A stretch of DNA of 64,000 nucleotides from Lineus longissimus (Eukaryota > Nemertea > Pilidiophora > Heteronemertea > Lineidae), in contig NC_088323.1 in the NCBI RefSeq assembly GCF_910592395.1, forward strand, positions 14,681,501 through 14,745,500, in the 5' to 3' direction. This document shows positions 22,109 to 34,616 of this stretch, one piece after another (position 1 is the stretch's first letter; every line of letters begins with the position of its first letter). The position numbers and the translations under genes were made by a program. The notes below the pieces were generated by a model. It was not told the DNA's origin. It ran no database searches and saw only the letters and a list, made by a program, of their open reading frames with translations.

Positions 22109-23903
22109 AATCAACAAATCCTGATGCCCCAAACTTCCCAATTCGCTATTCCTTTGCAATTTGTCCAAGATAACCACTAGAAATCAGTCCCCATACCACG
22201 GACATGCAAGGGAACATAAAACCGCCGACAATACTGTAGATCTTTGCTACATAGACCGAAGGAGATTTGAATAAACTGACAAGAATAGACGGGCCTAATC
22301 ACAGAGAAATCAACCTATAATTTAATCATCTTGTCTTGATGAAAATAGGAGGTCAGGACTCGCAGTTGTGGAATGCGCATGCGTTACATTTGTATATGTG
22401 TTTTGCGCATGCGTTAGTTTTGAATGGCACCTGTCAGATTTGGTGAATACATATTTTTCGTTTGCATTTAGAGACCCACGGCACAGGCAAACAATAGGCC
22501 AATCGCGAGCGTAAAATAAAATTCCTGGAGGATTATCGAATATTACGCGGGGAGTGTTTACCTGTAAGACGACACTGTTAACCCTCCAACCATACGGGGC
22601 AAGTTCTGTCAAAAATTAATCACTTTTGCGATGTGTTCTATATCTCCGACTATCGACACAATCACTTCATCACTATCAGATCATGACATACAATTAAATA
22701 CCACAATGAATGTTAAAAAAGTGACACCAATATCTAGCACAAACAACTTGAAACACTTTCGGACAGTTTATCTGAAATTTTCCATTGATTATCTTTAATA
22801 AAACATCATTTGAACTAGGGCCTGTCAATCAAAGTCCTGATCATTAAGTCCATTCCCTGCAACAAGAACAATCTGTCGCGTGTATTAAGTACAGAAAGAG
22901 TATTGGTGACATTTCAAGATATTTTGTGATCAGTCATAGTTGCGTTTTTAGTTAATTTGACCCAATATCTCAGTGTATTGTATATGGACTGTACACACTA
23001 TTTTTTGTCATTTTGTGCTGGGTTTCTTAAAGGCGCCAATTGATTTTTCATGTTGTCATTTCGTCCAAAGATATCGGTCATCGATTCTCAAGTGGGTCGC
23101 ATAGACGCCTTTTGTTTTATTTCTAGTGCATAAAAATACACCAATGTGGTTGACCACAGCTAAGATGATATTATGAATATGAAGGACCGGCTTAAATCCG
23201 TACTCACAGTATAAAGTGGTATATACAATTGTAGCAATGACAAAAATATAGCCCATACTGTGTACAAAACAGCTGGCAGTACAAAGGCTTGAATTGTACC
23301 ACCCTACTTTATATATTTTTTGGTTGACTTTATCGGGGTTTTCAGCTCTAGATTCTATTTTTGTAGCAAGAGAATTATTTTCAGTATGGGTCTAAAATCT
23401 ATCGGATACATAGCCAATTTTGTAAAAAGAGAGAGTAGACCTTGATTGGTAAATGTTTCATCCTAATGTTGCGCCATACTTTGTGTGTGTTACGAACAAA
23501 ACTAAAAATAGATCAAGATAGTTTCAATTTCAGCCGCAGAGCACTAGAGTCGCCCGCTGTTGTTGTTGTTGGTGGTTTTGTTACGAATGGGCATTGTGCC
23601 GGGCCGTAGTAATGCCTGCGTAAAATTACACTGCAACCTGCTCAATTGGAAGAATTCAAAGTCCATATATCACGTGCTGTTTCAGTCCAATGAATTTCCC
23701 CGACAAAAACAAAGGCAGTATCTTGTCATGGCACCGTAACTCGTCCCCAGTGTCGCGTGATGAGTCAGAATGTAAACAAAGAGATGAACAGTCTGGTGGC
23801 TGATAACATTTGATGCGAGACAGGTGCACTGACACTCCCAAGTGACAAAAGCCTTGTCTAGCACTTGTGTTGTTGTGTGATCGGGAAGGACTACAACTAC
23901 ACA

Positions 23904-24062
23904 CAGGCGAGGATCCAAGAGCACAAGTCGCCCCGCCCCCCCAACCCCGCCCACCCCCATCTATTTCATGGAAATATTTTAAATTAATCATATTTTTTAA
24001 CGAATTTTGCAGTACCACAGTGCACGCCCCCTCTTGTTGTGGCATCATGGATCCACCCCTAG
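23904..24062. mobile_element. MITE with CAGGGGCGGATCCA-type termini, copy 2
   Basis: The ends CAGGCGAGGATCCA and TGGATCCACCCCTAG are inverted. The interior ATTTCATGGAAATATTTTAAATTA matches the copy at 5323-5477. A C-rich stretch follows the left end in both. Confidence 0.75.
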
Positions 24063-24163
24063 GAGCAGCCACTTCTTAAAAAATAGTGGAGGCGATTTCA
24101 AAATGGTTTTTCCGATCGAAATGATAGCCTCACTGACCAATTAAGAGACGGATATACAAAATG

Positions 24164-24423
24164 GAGTAAAGTAAAGTAAAGTTTGTTTATTATAGTGTCA
24201 TCCCTAATGAAAGGACAAGCCAGCTTTTGGCTTATGAGACACTCTTTACTTCCAAACTCCTATCTCTAATGCCAGGCGCCTGGCGAGAAGGCAGTTTGTA
24301 CCCTATATTTAACTAGCTGGCGACTAACCAACTTCTCGCATCGGAAAGAGGTTACCAGCGGGACTCGAACCTTCGACCTTCCGTTCACGAGGCGGGCGCC
24401 TTAACCACTCGGCCATCGAGATC
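24164..24423 (-). mobile_element. tRNA-derived SINE in BAMBI intron 2
   Basis: On the minus strand the first ~75 nt look like a tRNA, with an A box in TGGCCGAGTGGTTAAGGCG and a B box in GGTTCGAGTCC. A tRNA-unrelated body of about 170 nt follows (including CCAGGCGCCTGGCATTAGAG and CTTTCATTAGGGATGAC). The 3' end is a short (TTTAC)n tail, seen on the plus strand as GTAAAGTAAAGTAAAG. This is the layout of a polymerase-III SINE. It is not a functional tRNA gene, because the body continues straight on and the acceptor stem is not closed. Confidence 0.85.
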
Positions 24424-24835
24424 GGTATATTCGTTTGAGATGGTGTGGAGCGCCACGTAGTGTCTAAACCTTGCACTATTCGAAAGGGGGAAACAACAAC
24501 AAAATGGAGAATACATGCTAAATGATTGAGAATATAGGCTTACACAGATTAAATCTCCGACAAAATTGTAAGTGAATTGAATTTAATACGAAGCTAGGGC
24601 AACTGGAAGCTGCTTAATGATATCATACCGTTAAGAGATAACTCCATAAGTGAACGACTCTCACTCTTCTTCAGAGATGTACAATGTCAGGCATTCATTG
24701 TGGTTTGTCCGTTTGTTAACAGGTGGCAGGTCGATCGCCCCACGATTATCCGCATACACTGATTTCAATGTTGAAGAATAGCAACCAAAAAGAGTCTTTT
24801 TATGGTGTTATCTATTCATTCTGCTTAATAATTAC

Positions 24836-25144
24836 CTTTTTGAGTACGATTCTCCGCTTTTATTTCCATATCGACGCTGTCAACATTGTCCATATAATTA
24901 CACATATCGTCTGGGCAGCACATGAGTATTGGCCACTCTTCCTGTCCGTTTCTGGCCTTGATAATATCTCCCCTCCCACTGCACAAGTCCCTATCCCGCA
25001 TCTGTAACAGGTCCACGCAACCGTGGGCGGAATTGGCGCTGTCACCTTCGTACGTCAGCAGACTGTAGCAGCGTCCCTCCTGTGACTTGCACATATAACC
25101 CGTCTGAACGCATGATGGCGCGTTGCAGTAGCAACGTATTTCAC
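24836..25144 (-). CDS. BAMBI: BAMBI orthologue, exon 2 (ectodomain)
   Basis: It is bounded by acceptor TTTATCTTTGCAG and donor AAAAG|GTAATT, and carries 102 whole codons between phase-1 splice sites. The ectodomain shows the BAMBI/type-I-receptor pattern: EIRCYCNAPSCVQTGYMCKS at the start, RCYSLLTYEG, HGCVDLL, DLCSG, then CCPDDMCNY at the end. There are ten cysteines, in the same order as vertebrate BAMBI (EIRCYC...TGYMCKS...HGC...CC--DMCNY). One N-glycosylation sequon, NRT, lies just before the exon end. This three-finger fold sits outside the cell next to TGF-beta-family receptors. The plus-strand frames over this segment are shadows. Confidence 0.95.
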
Positions 25145-25221
25145 CTGCAAAGATAAAGAATTCAGAAATGTAAGTAAAGGTTTCGTTGTCAATGAATGTA
25201 TTCTACATTTTCACTGAATAT

Positions 25222-25430
25222 TGCCATTTACCTGGCTCGAAAATGCTGTAAACTCATTGAATATGGACATCCACCTGGCTCGCAAATGCTGTAGACTCAT
25301 TGAATTAGGCCAACCACTTGGCTCGCAAAAGCTGTAGAAGCATTGCATAAGGCCGTCCACCTGGCTCGCATATGCTGTAGACTTATTGAATATGGCCATC
25401 CACCTTGCTTGCAATTGCTGTAGACTGCGC
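25222..25430. repeat. 43-bp tandem repeat next to BAMBI exon 2
   Basis: Five imperfect copies of a 43-bp unit (CACCTGGCTCGCAAATGCTG plus GTAGACTCATTGAATATGGCC) lie 80-290 bp upstream of the exon 2 acceptor. The phrase CCTGGCTCG falls at 25231 and 25274. Frames through the array are by-products of the repeat. Confidence 0.85.
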
Positions 25431-26671
25431 TCACAGTTGAGCAGAGAGCTATACACGTCAGTTGGGATACAGATCACAAGAGTTCCGTTTCTATTTGCAC
25501 TGCAGTGCATCTTCAGTTACTGTGAATCAACGTATGTTACATCATTGCTGTTTTCACGAAGTGGCCAATCTGCAAGATTTCTGCCGTGAATTTGAGATTT
25601 GAGTGACCCGAACCCAAGAGACTCTCGCTCGGCAGGCACAGACTCCACATTGCAGTCCCGCACTAACTGGCAATCACGTGGTCACCGGCCTGTCAAACCC
25701 GAAATGCAATTTGAAATTCTGGTGAAACGAGTCGCCTTTGTTTCCTTTCTTGCCTGCCGTGCCAATCTGGCAGACGACAGCTGGCAGGAGACATGCATTG
25801 ATAATTGGCCAATCATAATAATTTCATAGCAATTTTATAAATTATTGAATGCTTTTTATTCTTTTTCACATCGTGACATGATGCAATGAATCATCAAGAA
25901 TCGTTTGGCGACATTTTCGAGCGGATATGCGCATTGTCTGAATCTCCAACACTTGCGCAGCAGAGTTGGTCGCAGGTCGGTTCACTTCACGGGCACCTGT
26001 TTTGTCAGCCCATTTTTCACCAGACTGCATGACACGACTTTCAAAAAACGATTTCTGATGGTCACCCTAAAACAAAATAACCTTAAGAACACGTTAAAAT
26101 ACTCAATACATGTAGGCCGATATAATTTCGACCGTTTCTGAAACATAGACAAAAGAAAAAGCCCCCTCCAAGTCTCGCCTCTTAAGCCAAGTTTGAGCTT
26201 ACCGCAAGTTTTCTCATAAACCATTAACAAACAACCGTTATTTATTTATTGTTTAATCCATATTTGGCATAATCGTCTGTCAACCTTGATGTTTGTCGCA
26301 CAAATATGGCGGCAGGTTACTCCATTTTGGCGCCGCGAAGACGTCGTCGTAATCCTGTCGCTTCGGGTTGTGATATACAAGTTCGGCAGCGAAGCAGGCT
26401 AAACGAAGGGTATGAGAGGGAAAGGCCTGGTTTTTACACCGAAAACAGAGTTAGAATCTCCCCTCCCTTGGATTGATTGGCCAATGTGTGTGTGTGGGGG
26501 GGGGGACGGGACTACGTACCAAGGAGCAGGGTGTCACCTATCTCACCCGAGCCGGTCAAGATTCCCTGGAGCCAAAGATACAAAATACAGAACATAGCAC
26601 AAAGTCCTCAATCGGGAACTACAAACAAAGGAGCTTTGACACATCTCACCCCAGCATGTCAAAATTTCCAT

Positions 26672-26882
26672 CTTAAAGGGCGACTCAGGTAGAAGACATG
26701 GAGGCAAGATAAAGTTCACGAAGTCGTCAAGAGGAGTGTCTCCTATCTCACAGTTACATTGAAACTATCAAGGCTTGTACAAGCAATATAAACACCTGAA
26801 GAAAACCCAACAAGTCCCCGAACCGCACATGACATTCGCCTCAGGACGACCAGTTTGACCACATAGCTCCTGCCCTTTAACC
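26672..26882. mobile_element. MITE, CTTAAAGGG family, copy B (diverged)
   Basis: It begins CTTAAAGGGCGACTCAGG and ends CTCCTGCCCTTTAA. The interior keeps GGCAAGATAAAGTT, CGAAGTCG and CTCCTATCTCACAGT from the copies at 8352 and 51592, but is clearly more diverged. Confidence 0.65.
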
Positions 26883-29800
26883 GTCATAAGCTTTGAAATC
26901 GTTAAAGGAGCATTGCCTTGTGTGCCAAGATGCTTTCGCACTGGGGAAGTAGTGCTAAAAGATGTCGCACACAGAAAGGATGCAGAATTGGTTTGGGAAA
27001 AAAGGCTCAATCGAACGGTGCTCAATCCTTCTGCGTCTTATCTGCAGTCGCAACGAAACGTAACGCGCCGACAGACAATCTCAACATTAGGCCCGGTCTG
27101 AAGTCTAGCGTAACACGGCATTATTTCTCTATATATCTCGTAACTTAATTGCAGCTTTATCAGACAAATATCTTTTTTATCTCGTATGTAATCTACCATT
27201 AGGAGTGTTACGAGCACTGAAAGACTCTTGCGCAATAGTGGGATCAAACGGTATTATAAATACACTGCTAAGAGATATGCAATCATTTGTGCACATTTGC
27301 GATATTTTCCAAGGCCATAGGGCGTTCTGTGCAAAAAGGCATGGGTGGAGGGAGCGCTTTGGTTTATATCATGACGACAAACCGACAAACGTATGCTTCC
27401 GATGAAGCGCAGCAACGGCTGATGAGGAACTGGTCCACAAAGCTTTCTGTTCTTTTCATTTTGCGCACTGCTAATGCCGCAAGTACCACGGCGCGAGATA
27501 AAACGAGATTGCAAGAAAAGTCCTCGTCCCTAAGATCCGTACGCCAGGCAAAAAGAAGCTGAGTGCTATTTGTCTAGTGTAATGGCACCCAGGGTGCTTA
27601 TTGTCCAGTCGATCTCGAACCTGGGTGCCATTTGTCGGCACCCAGGACGACATCCACCCTTTCAGCCAAAATAACTGCCATCCTAAGTTTCCTGACGCAA
27701 CACCCAACCACCTCTGATAAAATCGCGGCCAAGTTCCAAACGAGCATGTTCTCCTGCCGAATGGATCATAGCAAGCCACGTTGGCGGCAGCTTGAAGGAA
27801 AACTATTGCAAATAACCGTCTTTTAAGGCCTGGTCCCATTGTTTGTGGTCGCAAACAAGACGATCTGGTTGTCGATCAGGGTTGGAGATAAAATCTGTCT
27901 CCAGCCGGAACACCGACATTATCTTCCTGTTCTTGTCAAACGAAGAATGATGTGTTTCGCGCTGCCATGCATTGGTAGACGGCTTTTAATGTATACACAG
28001 GTACCGTATAGACCCACTGAGCGACATGGAGTATTTTTTTGACAAAAAAGTCCGCTTGGTGTCTTTCGACTTAGTTCTCGGCCTACTCAGTGCAGACGGT
28101 GAAAGAAGGTCACCACCCTCCCCGAATTAAAAGATGCGCCTGAAACTTGACAAAATTCTAAAGTATTTCTGAATCCCAGGTCGTGGCGCTGTACGTTTTC
28201 GCCAACAGTCATGAACCAAATCTGCTGTAGCTCGATCAAGGTGATGTATATAGAAAACGACCAAAGTGCTTTAGAATTACCGGTAAAGCTTGCGGATCAA
28301 CCAAATACGTCCCGGTATATTTCAAATTTATTCAAACATGATATACGCGATGAGAAAGGTAAGTAGATTCGCTTGGCTGGCTCCACCAAGAACATGCACA
28401 CACACCGCGAATCGGCGACGCGATTTCTGATCACTATCTCGCCACAATAGGACGATTTTCCCTCTATCAATCGCGTTTTCTAAAGGTTTTACAACCCATA
28501 GATAATTCCAGAGATCCTAGAGATAGTAGCCATGGTGTTTATGAAATCTAATGAAATATAACCTAGATGTCGTCCAGATAAGCTTGCTTCGTAAGAGTAA
28601 ATTTTCAAAGCATCGTTCCAGGGATTTGGTGAACTTTGTCCGTGGAGACAGAGTTGGGATACCTGTGAGTTATCAAGAATGATATGGGTATAAGACCCTC
28701 ATGTGATAAAATGATGTTTGGGGTGGGTTGGGCGAGTTTGCTGTATGGGTTTGTGAGCAGACGATAGTGTAATTATCGTGTAATTGGGGTATGAGACTCG
28801 TAATAATGCTGGTTTAAGTATCACTTTGCAATATTTATGGAGGGGGCAGCGATGGTTGGCGGGAATCACCAACTCACATGGCTTGTCAAAAATGCCATTA
28901 CACTCTTGACACAAAGAGAGAGAAAAATAAAAAAAATGTTATTTGCGACCGGCCAAAAGGTACAATTTTTAAAGAACAATTGTGATTTTACCACACATTA
29001 TCAGCTCATGCACGTAATGTCACATCCTGGCATAACCATTGGTTTTCAATATACATGTAGGCCCTACTTCGCCTGTCGATATTTCAAATTTTGTGTACGA
29101 GGTAGGAGCATCAATGACCTGATCTCAGGATGGTAATGCTGTCTGTACAATATATTGTCCATATACTCGAGTTTCGCACGCCTAACGTCCACTGTAGTAA
29201 GCCAGTGTATGTGTTCATTTCGGTAGGCCCACGACGGGAGTAAGTTTCTTTCTTGATTGACCAGCAGCGGCCATGGCAATAGTGGCTTGAATGGAAGGCC
29301 TTAAATTTCCCCAATTTCGGGCCTAGAAATGTTCACTATGTGAAGATCTGGCTGGACGTTTGAAGTGAGAGACTAGAGTATATTGTGCCTGTACTCGTTA
29401 TATAATCATATGAAATGTAATTGACACAAAACACAGAATGCAATGAAAAGGGATTCCTCGATTTTGGTAGTTCGGTCTTTATTTTTGTAGTAAGGGGTCT
29501 TTGTTTTGTAATCACCCATATGAAAAGCGAAGTTTCGGGGTTACTTTGTTATCAGACTTTTCTCACATTTTTGACGCTGCAGCATCAAATGCACTTCGTC
29601 TTGTTGTCCATACACATGTTATACTGAGCGACACAAGCCCGTCAAAAACTGTATTATCAGCAGACCGAGCAGGCTAGTCGGCGACATAATCCCCCCGCCC
29701 GAATCATTAGAACAATTACAGAAGAAGGTCTCCACATAGTTAAGAACCCTTGACGGGCACAAATCCCTTCTTACAAAAGCACAAAATAAGCCCCGATTAT

Positions 29801-30319
29801 GGTTATTTTCTTTGGCGCCGTCTTGTCAGACTGCCGCTTATTTCCTTCTCCGAAAACCTGAGATTGACACTCGCGACGCCATTTTATAAAATGATGATTA
29901 TGATTACCCCGCAGAACGGTATTGTTTTCGGTCGTTGCGTTCGTTGTGTCGCGTTTTTTCTTCCGGGGTTCTGCCCTTTGAGGTTATCACGTGACACAAT
30001 GGGGCGATGGCGGATTTTTCAAAGTCCCGAGGCGGTCACGCTCCCCGATAAGGGATTATCTACCATATGATTTCGGGACATTAAAAAATGACTGTAGTCA
30101 TGGTGATGATTAATATGGCAGAAGAGAAAAATGGAGACAAAGAAGAAGACGATATCCGAGAAGGTGACTGCTAAAACTCGGAATGAAATCATCGAAACGA
30201 AATGTGTTTTAGCGAAATGAAGAATAACTGGCGAAATGATAAGTCAGAAAATTCACAACACTGAATTGGTAGTACATGTATTTCCCCGTCGTCTCACTTT
30301 AGAGAACCGATCAGCTGAT

Positions 30320-30620
30320 TGATGGTCCAAGCTATTGATTTCGTGGCTAAAGGCGCCGCCATCAAGGCCAGCCTCGCGTGACCCGCCACATTCTGCAAAT
30401 CTCTTTATAATTGAGTCACAACAACCTGTCGTTTGATCACTGAGTGTCGTCTGCTCTAATCGATATCAATTAATCCTGCATCAGGGTCGGCTTGTCCGTC
30501 TGACGCCAGGAGGTCGCCAGTGGCGCCACTGACTCACTGGCAGCGCGCGCCGATCGATGCGGCGGGGACCATGGGCCCGAGAGAATTGATCATAGCTAAT
30601 CAGGATGATAATTTGTGTAT
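30320..30620. promoter_or_regulatory. Unusually complex intronic segment, possible enhancer
   Basis: Unlike its AT-rich surroundings, this stretch has dense mixed sequence with GGCGCC palindromes (30351 and 30523), GATCGATGCGG and homeodomain-like words such as ATTGATCATAGCTAATCA. It has no coding frame. Intron 1 of BAMBI is a reasonable place for regulatory DNA. This is judged only from composition. Confidence 0.2.
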
Positions 30621-32238
30621 TATTAAGTAGGAACAGACTGAATACATTTGTTTAATCAAAAGGGTAAATTGCTGGTTATTTAGTCATGTAATTTACAGAC
30701 AGACTGAGTAATGAGTTTTTTGTGACAACAATGTTGCATACGATTTCAGATGATTAATGTGCATCTTAAAAGTACATGTGTTCGCGAGTAAGATCGTCTT
30801 GAAATGAGCAGAAACAAAATTATAGATGGTGTCCGTGGCAGCCACATTGGATACAGTACGGATATCGCACTTCAACAAATCTAATGTTATCATCATCAAA
30901 ACACTTTGCCCTTATGTGGCCAACTCATTTCGATGCAATTAGCAGCACAGACAGCATTCTCTCCTCTCTAGCCCGCATCATCGATCTGCGGATTCCATTG
31001 AAATTATTTGCCAAAGACTATAAACACCGGAGACAGACCCGGTCCCGGACTGGATGGCGTCGTCTGCGCGTCATGCCAACTTCAGGCTGCGGGTTATTCG
31101 ATCCCGAGTTGTCTGTTTTGAATAATTACAATAATCCATATGCCGAGCTGCAGGGAAATGCTCCACAATGGGATTAGTTTTCCCGATACAAGCTGGGAGC
31201 ATGTCTTTTTGAAAAAGTGCAGTCGGTGTTGTCATCTGATCTGCGACGAAGCTGGCGGAGGCTGTTCAAATAGGTGGACCTTCCCATCTGCGTATACCCA
31301 GAGGGTTGATGTATACTGTGAGCGCTGAATTCATTGAGGGGCGGCGTGCAAAATACAGCCAGTGCTGTATAAAAAATGAATTGCCTCTTCAAGAAAACTG
31401 CGTTTTTTAGTCGGGCCATGCGGGCACTCCGAGCAAAATAGAACCGAAGAAGCACGCGTTACAATACCCAATCGTGCGAGCACTGATAACATATTATTTC
31501 AAAATCCCTTTTGATGATTTATGTTTATATTCAAGTATACTATAAGGTTTCTTTATCTGTATACATCCTGAGATACTTGGTCAATTTTACAAAGATTTGA
31601 TCGGCTACATCGGCTTGAAATATGGCCGACAAAATCTCGCTTTTTCTCGCTGTTACCATCGCTATATGCAAATGTCTGATGCGAATTCGCGTAGTTTCAC
31701 GACCAAGCCGCTGTTATCGCAACACCCATCTACCCCCAGGGCACGCGTCAGTCGGATATTGGCAACAATGGGGTGTCGAACACCTAAATAAACTTAGGAC
31801 AAATCTGCCAAACATTTATCGTGAAATTCATTGTGTTGGTGCATTCGATGTCATCCTTGGGCCTGAGGCGATGCGGAGAAGGTTGACTCTTGAATCTCCA
31901 CGGCCATTTGGATGCCCTTGCTACTCAGCATCCAAAGCGGAAAACTACGTCATGTTAGTTGCATTGAAATTGAAATAATAGGCAGGTTTCGCAACAAATC
32001 ACCAACGAGAACGTAAAAGCTACGAATGTCTGTCGGGTTTTCTAGTGCTGTGCCAATACACATTCGCAACACACACAAATCGTCTTCTGTATTTAGTTGT
32101 TCGAGGAATAGGGTCAATTTTCAAAATACGAGCATTTAGCACCTTATCAGAGCCTTGTACTCATATAATAATGATATTAACATTTAGATAGTCAACCACA
32201 ATACCGCATGCATTTAAATCGCAGTTTAGTGCAACCGT

Positions 32239-32585
32239 CGGTGTAACCTTTTTCGTTTCTGAGTGTTCCCCTCACTGTTTGGGATCACTGAGAGATAGAT
32301 TAATTTGCTTTTCTAAGCTTCGCCTCTATTTACATCCACCCTGGTGATGTGTGCCCCCCTCTTTGCAACTTTTCGAGGGTGTATTATGTCTACCAAAAAA
32401 AGATCTAGATTTTATCATTTCGGCCTTCTTTTTTAACCTGGGCGTCAACACACTGATATGCCCTGTTGAGATATCCCAACCTTATCCGCCTTTGACTTTT
32501 CTGTATTGAAAAGTCAAAGTCTCTCTAGCTGACTACTGTGTGGAACCATTGAAATAATGGGGAACAACCACAGTTGTTACACCAG
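32239..32585. mobile_element. CGGTGTAAC-terminus element, 347 bp
   Basis: It starts CGGTGTAACCTTTTTCG and ends GTTGTTACACCAG, with TTTCTGAGTGTTCCCCTCA near the left end and TGGGGAACAACCACAG near the right. The same end phrases flank the 180-bp element at 59085-59264. The 347-bp copy therefore looks like a longer relative or one with an internal insertion. Confidence 0.7.
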
Positions 32586-32988
32586 ACCTGATGGCTTCCT
32601 GATTTACTATGAATCCTTCATCATTGGTTTACCACGACGGAACTGTGTTTATTGAGCAATCTAACTCGTCGCCACGTCCCACTCGGCCTGCTCTTGGCGC
32701 ATTGACTATCTTGGCATCAGCATCAGTACAACCAGTCTAAGCAAACCCCCTTGACCACTCGAGCGAACTCCATCAATATTTGGACAAGAAATTGAAGGCA
32801 AATTGCCCGTGTCTAATGATAATTAGTCAACAGTAATGTAAACTAATTAAGAGAAATGGAATTTGAATATGATTGTAACTGTTGTGTAAGTGTAATCAAA
32901 TCCGTAAAAAGTAATGAGGTTCGGTTTATATGGTAGGCAAGTGGTTTTCAAACATCAAGTGCTTTCATTTCTTTCCATATACATGTAC

Positions 32989-33104
32989 CAGCATTTCTGT
33001 ATCACTACGCAATTTATGACTGTGATATGAGCGTAGTCAGATGCAGCAGCATTTCTGTATCACTACGCAATTTATGACTGTGATATGAGCGTAGTCAGAT
33101 GCAG
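32989..33104 (+). repeat. Perfect 58-bp tandem duplication
   Basis: Two identical adjacent 58-bp copies begin CAGCATTTCTGTATCACTAC at 32989 and 33047. The absence of differences points to a very recent duplication, or to an assembly artefact. Confidence 0.9.
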
Positions 33105-34035
33105 CTATCATCACTGGCATCGGAAAGGGCTCATAGATGGATCGTCACTACTACAAACTCCCTGCGCTGGCTGGCTAGATTTGCATGCAATGTCATGACC
33201 TGGGCATTAGGATTTTACAGTACACGTTTCCTCCACAAGGCTCTGTGCAAGCTAACGTCCCTCCTGCTATCAACTGCCAGTCAAATGTCATGGCCGACTG
33301 GAACAAAATCGTCCCCAACCCTCAGAGGTTTGAATTTGATACATCATCTATGGAGAATTCTGAATATTTTAGCTTAGTTAGAATTTAGTTCAGCCTGAAC
33401 TTGACTCCTGCACAACAACGGAGCTGTCCGAACCAACATATACTACAACAGGTCGGTTGACGACTGAATTGGTCAGTAACCAACAAATCATATAGCAACA
33501 GTCAACATACAATATATGCCATGGACCAACCTAAGTTGGTCAAAAAGTTCTCTGAAATCCTTTCGAATCACAAATCTCGACTACAACGTAGCTATCAGGT
33601 TGAATAATCACTTACAATCAGGTCAGTTAAGTGGGATAGACTTCGTACCAACCTAAATTGGTCAACATTGAAAAGGCTCTAACTTGACCAACTGTGTTAA
33701 ACGTTCTTAAAACCCTTTGGAATCTCAATATCACTGAACACTAGACTGACCAACAGGGTATAGACCAACACAATATCATCACTGAACTACATTCATCAGT
33801 GCAGTTCTACTAAAATACTATAAAAACTTCCGCAAACAATCGCAGGCGCCAAGAACATTTTAAGTTCATTGATTGGGTTGGTAATTAGTGAGAATTAATT
33901 GCCCTCGTCTCCAGGTTTTAATAGGAGAACATGCGGGTCGACAATAATAATTTATGTCTCTGTTATTCCGCTGTGAGGTCAGGCTACCCTCGATCCCAGG
34001 GCGAGACCAGATTGGTCACGATATATCTGACCCAT

Positions 34036-34154
34036 TGGGTGATATGAATAAAGACTAGCAAATGCTTTTACTCCGGTTTTGTACAGGAAGGCCTAGTGTA
34101 AATGTACATGGAGATTTAGATAAAACATTTGCTAGTCTTTATTCATATCACCCA
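34036..34154. repeat. 29-bp perfect inverted repeat (hairpin element)
   Basis: TGGGTGATATGAATAAAGAC and its continuation to 34064 pair perfectly with 34126-34154, leaving a 61-base loop. It is probably a very small foldback element or a recently inverted duplication. Confidence 0.8.
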
Positions 34155-34489
34155 TTGCATCGATACATGAGTAAAGGTAGAGCTTTCTTTGGAGCCAAGG
34201 ATAGTCTATCATTCGATTGATGGTACATGTAGCGTTTCGTTTATCAACATAGTTTTACGCTTTGTACATCAAGGTCATGCACATGCTCCTCAGCTTGCAT
34301 GCCGCAAAGAGAAGTGGACAGCGGGTGAAAAGCACACACGACTGGCATGGCCTACTTTCATGATGACCTCAGGAAACACAATATCGTGAATGGGATGGGG
34401 CCTTTCTGGCACCAAATGTCCCGGATGATGGCGCAACTAACAAATAGGCCTATTTAGACCAGGCCAAAAACGCTGCAACTCTGCATTAC

Positions 34490-34616
34490 GAGGGAGTTTC
34501 CGCAAAGCCCCCGAAATGTTCAGGTGAACGCCTACCCAGGGTTCGCCTTCGTTATCAGGAAATCAAACAGATAGACGTTCATGTGGGCGTTTCGGGGATT
34601 TGCGAAAACTCCCTAC
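34490..34616. mobile_element. Hairpin MITE, AGGGAGTTTTCGCAAA family, copy C
   Basis: It starts GAGGGAGTTTCCGCAAAG and ends TTTGCGAAAACTCCCTAC. The inner arms GAACGCCTACC and AGACGTTCATGTGGGCGTTT also fold. Copies A and B are at 10387 and 21981. Confidence 0.75.

Larger units (their letters stand above)
19363..24835 (-). other. BAMBI intron 2 (5.5 kb)
   Basis: It is bounded by donor G|GTAATT at 24835 and acceptor TTTTCAG at 19363, both phase 1. It holds a GC-rich open segment near 20150-20520, a degenerate tandem repeat at 21005-21480, three MITEs and one SINE, each listed separately. The remaining stretches (19400-20150, 22110-23900 and 24430-24835) show nothing I can support. Confidence 0.8.

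Noticed and set aside
24350-24423. tRNA gene
   Set aside because: A and B boxes are present but the acceptor stem does not close and the sequence continues into a SINE body and tail.
27471-27854. Minus-strand frame with a signal-peptide-like start as alternative BAMBI exon 1
   Set aside because: No phase-1 GT donor after the hydrophobic stretch, and the segment overlaps an inverted repeat of GGCACCCAGG words.
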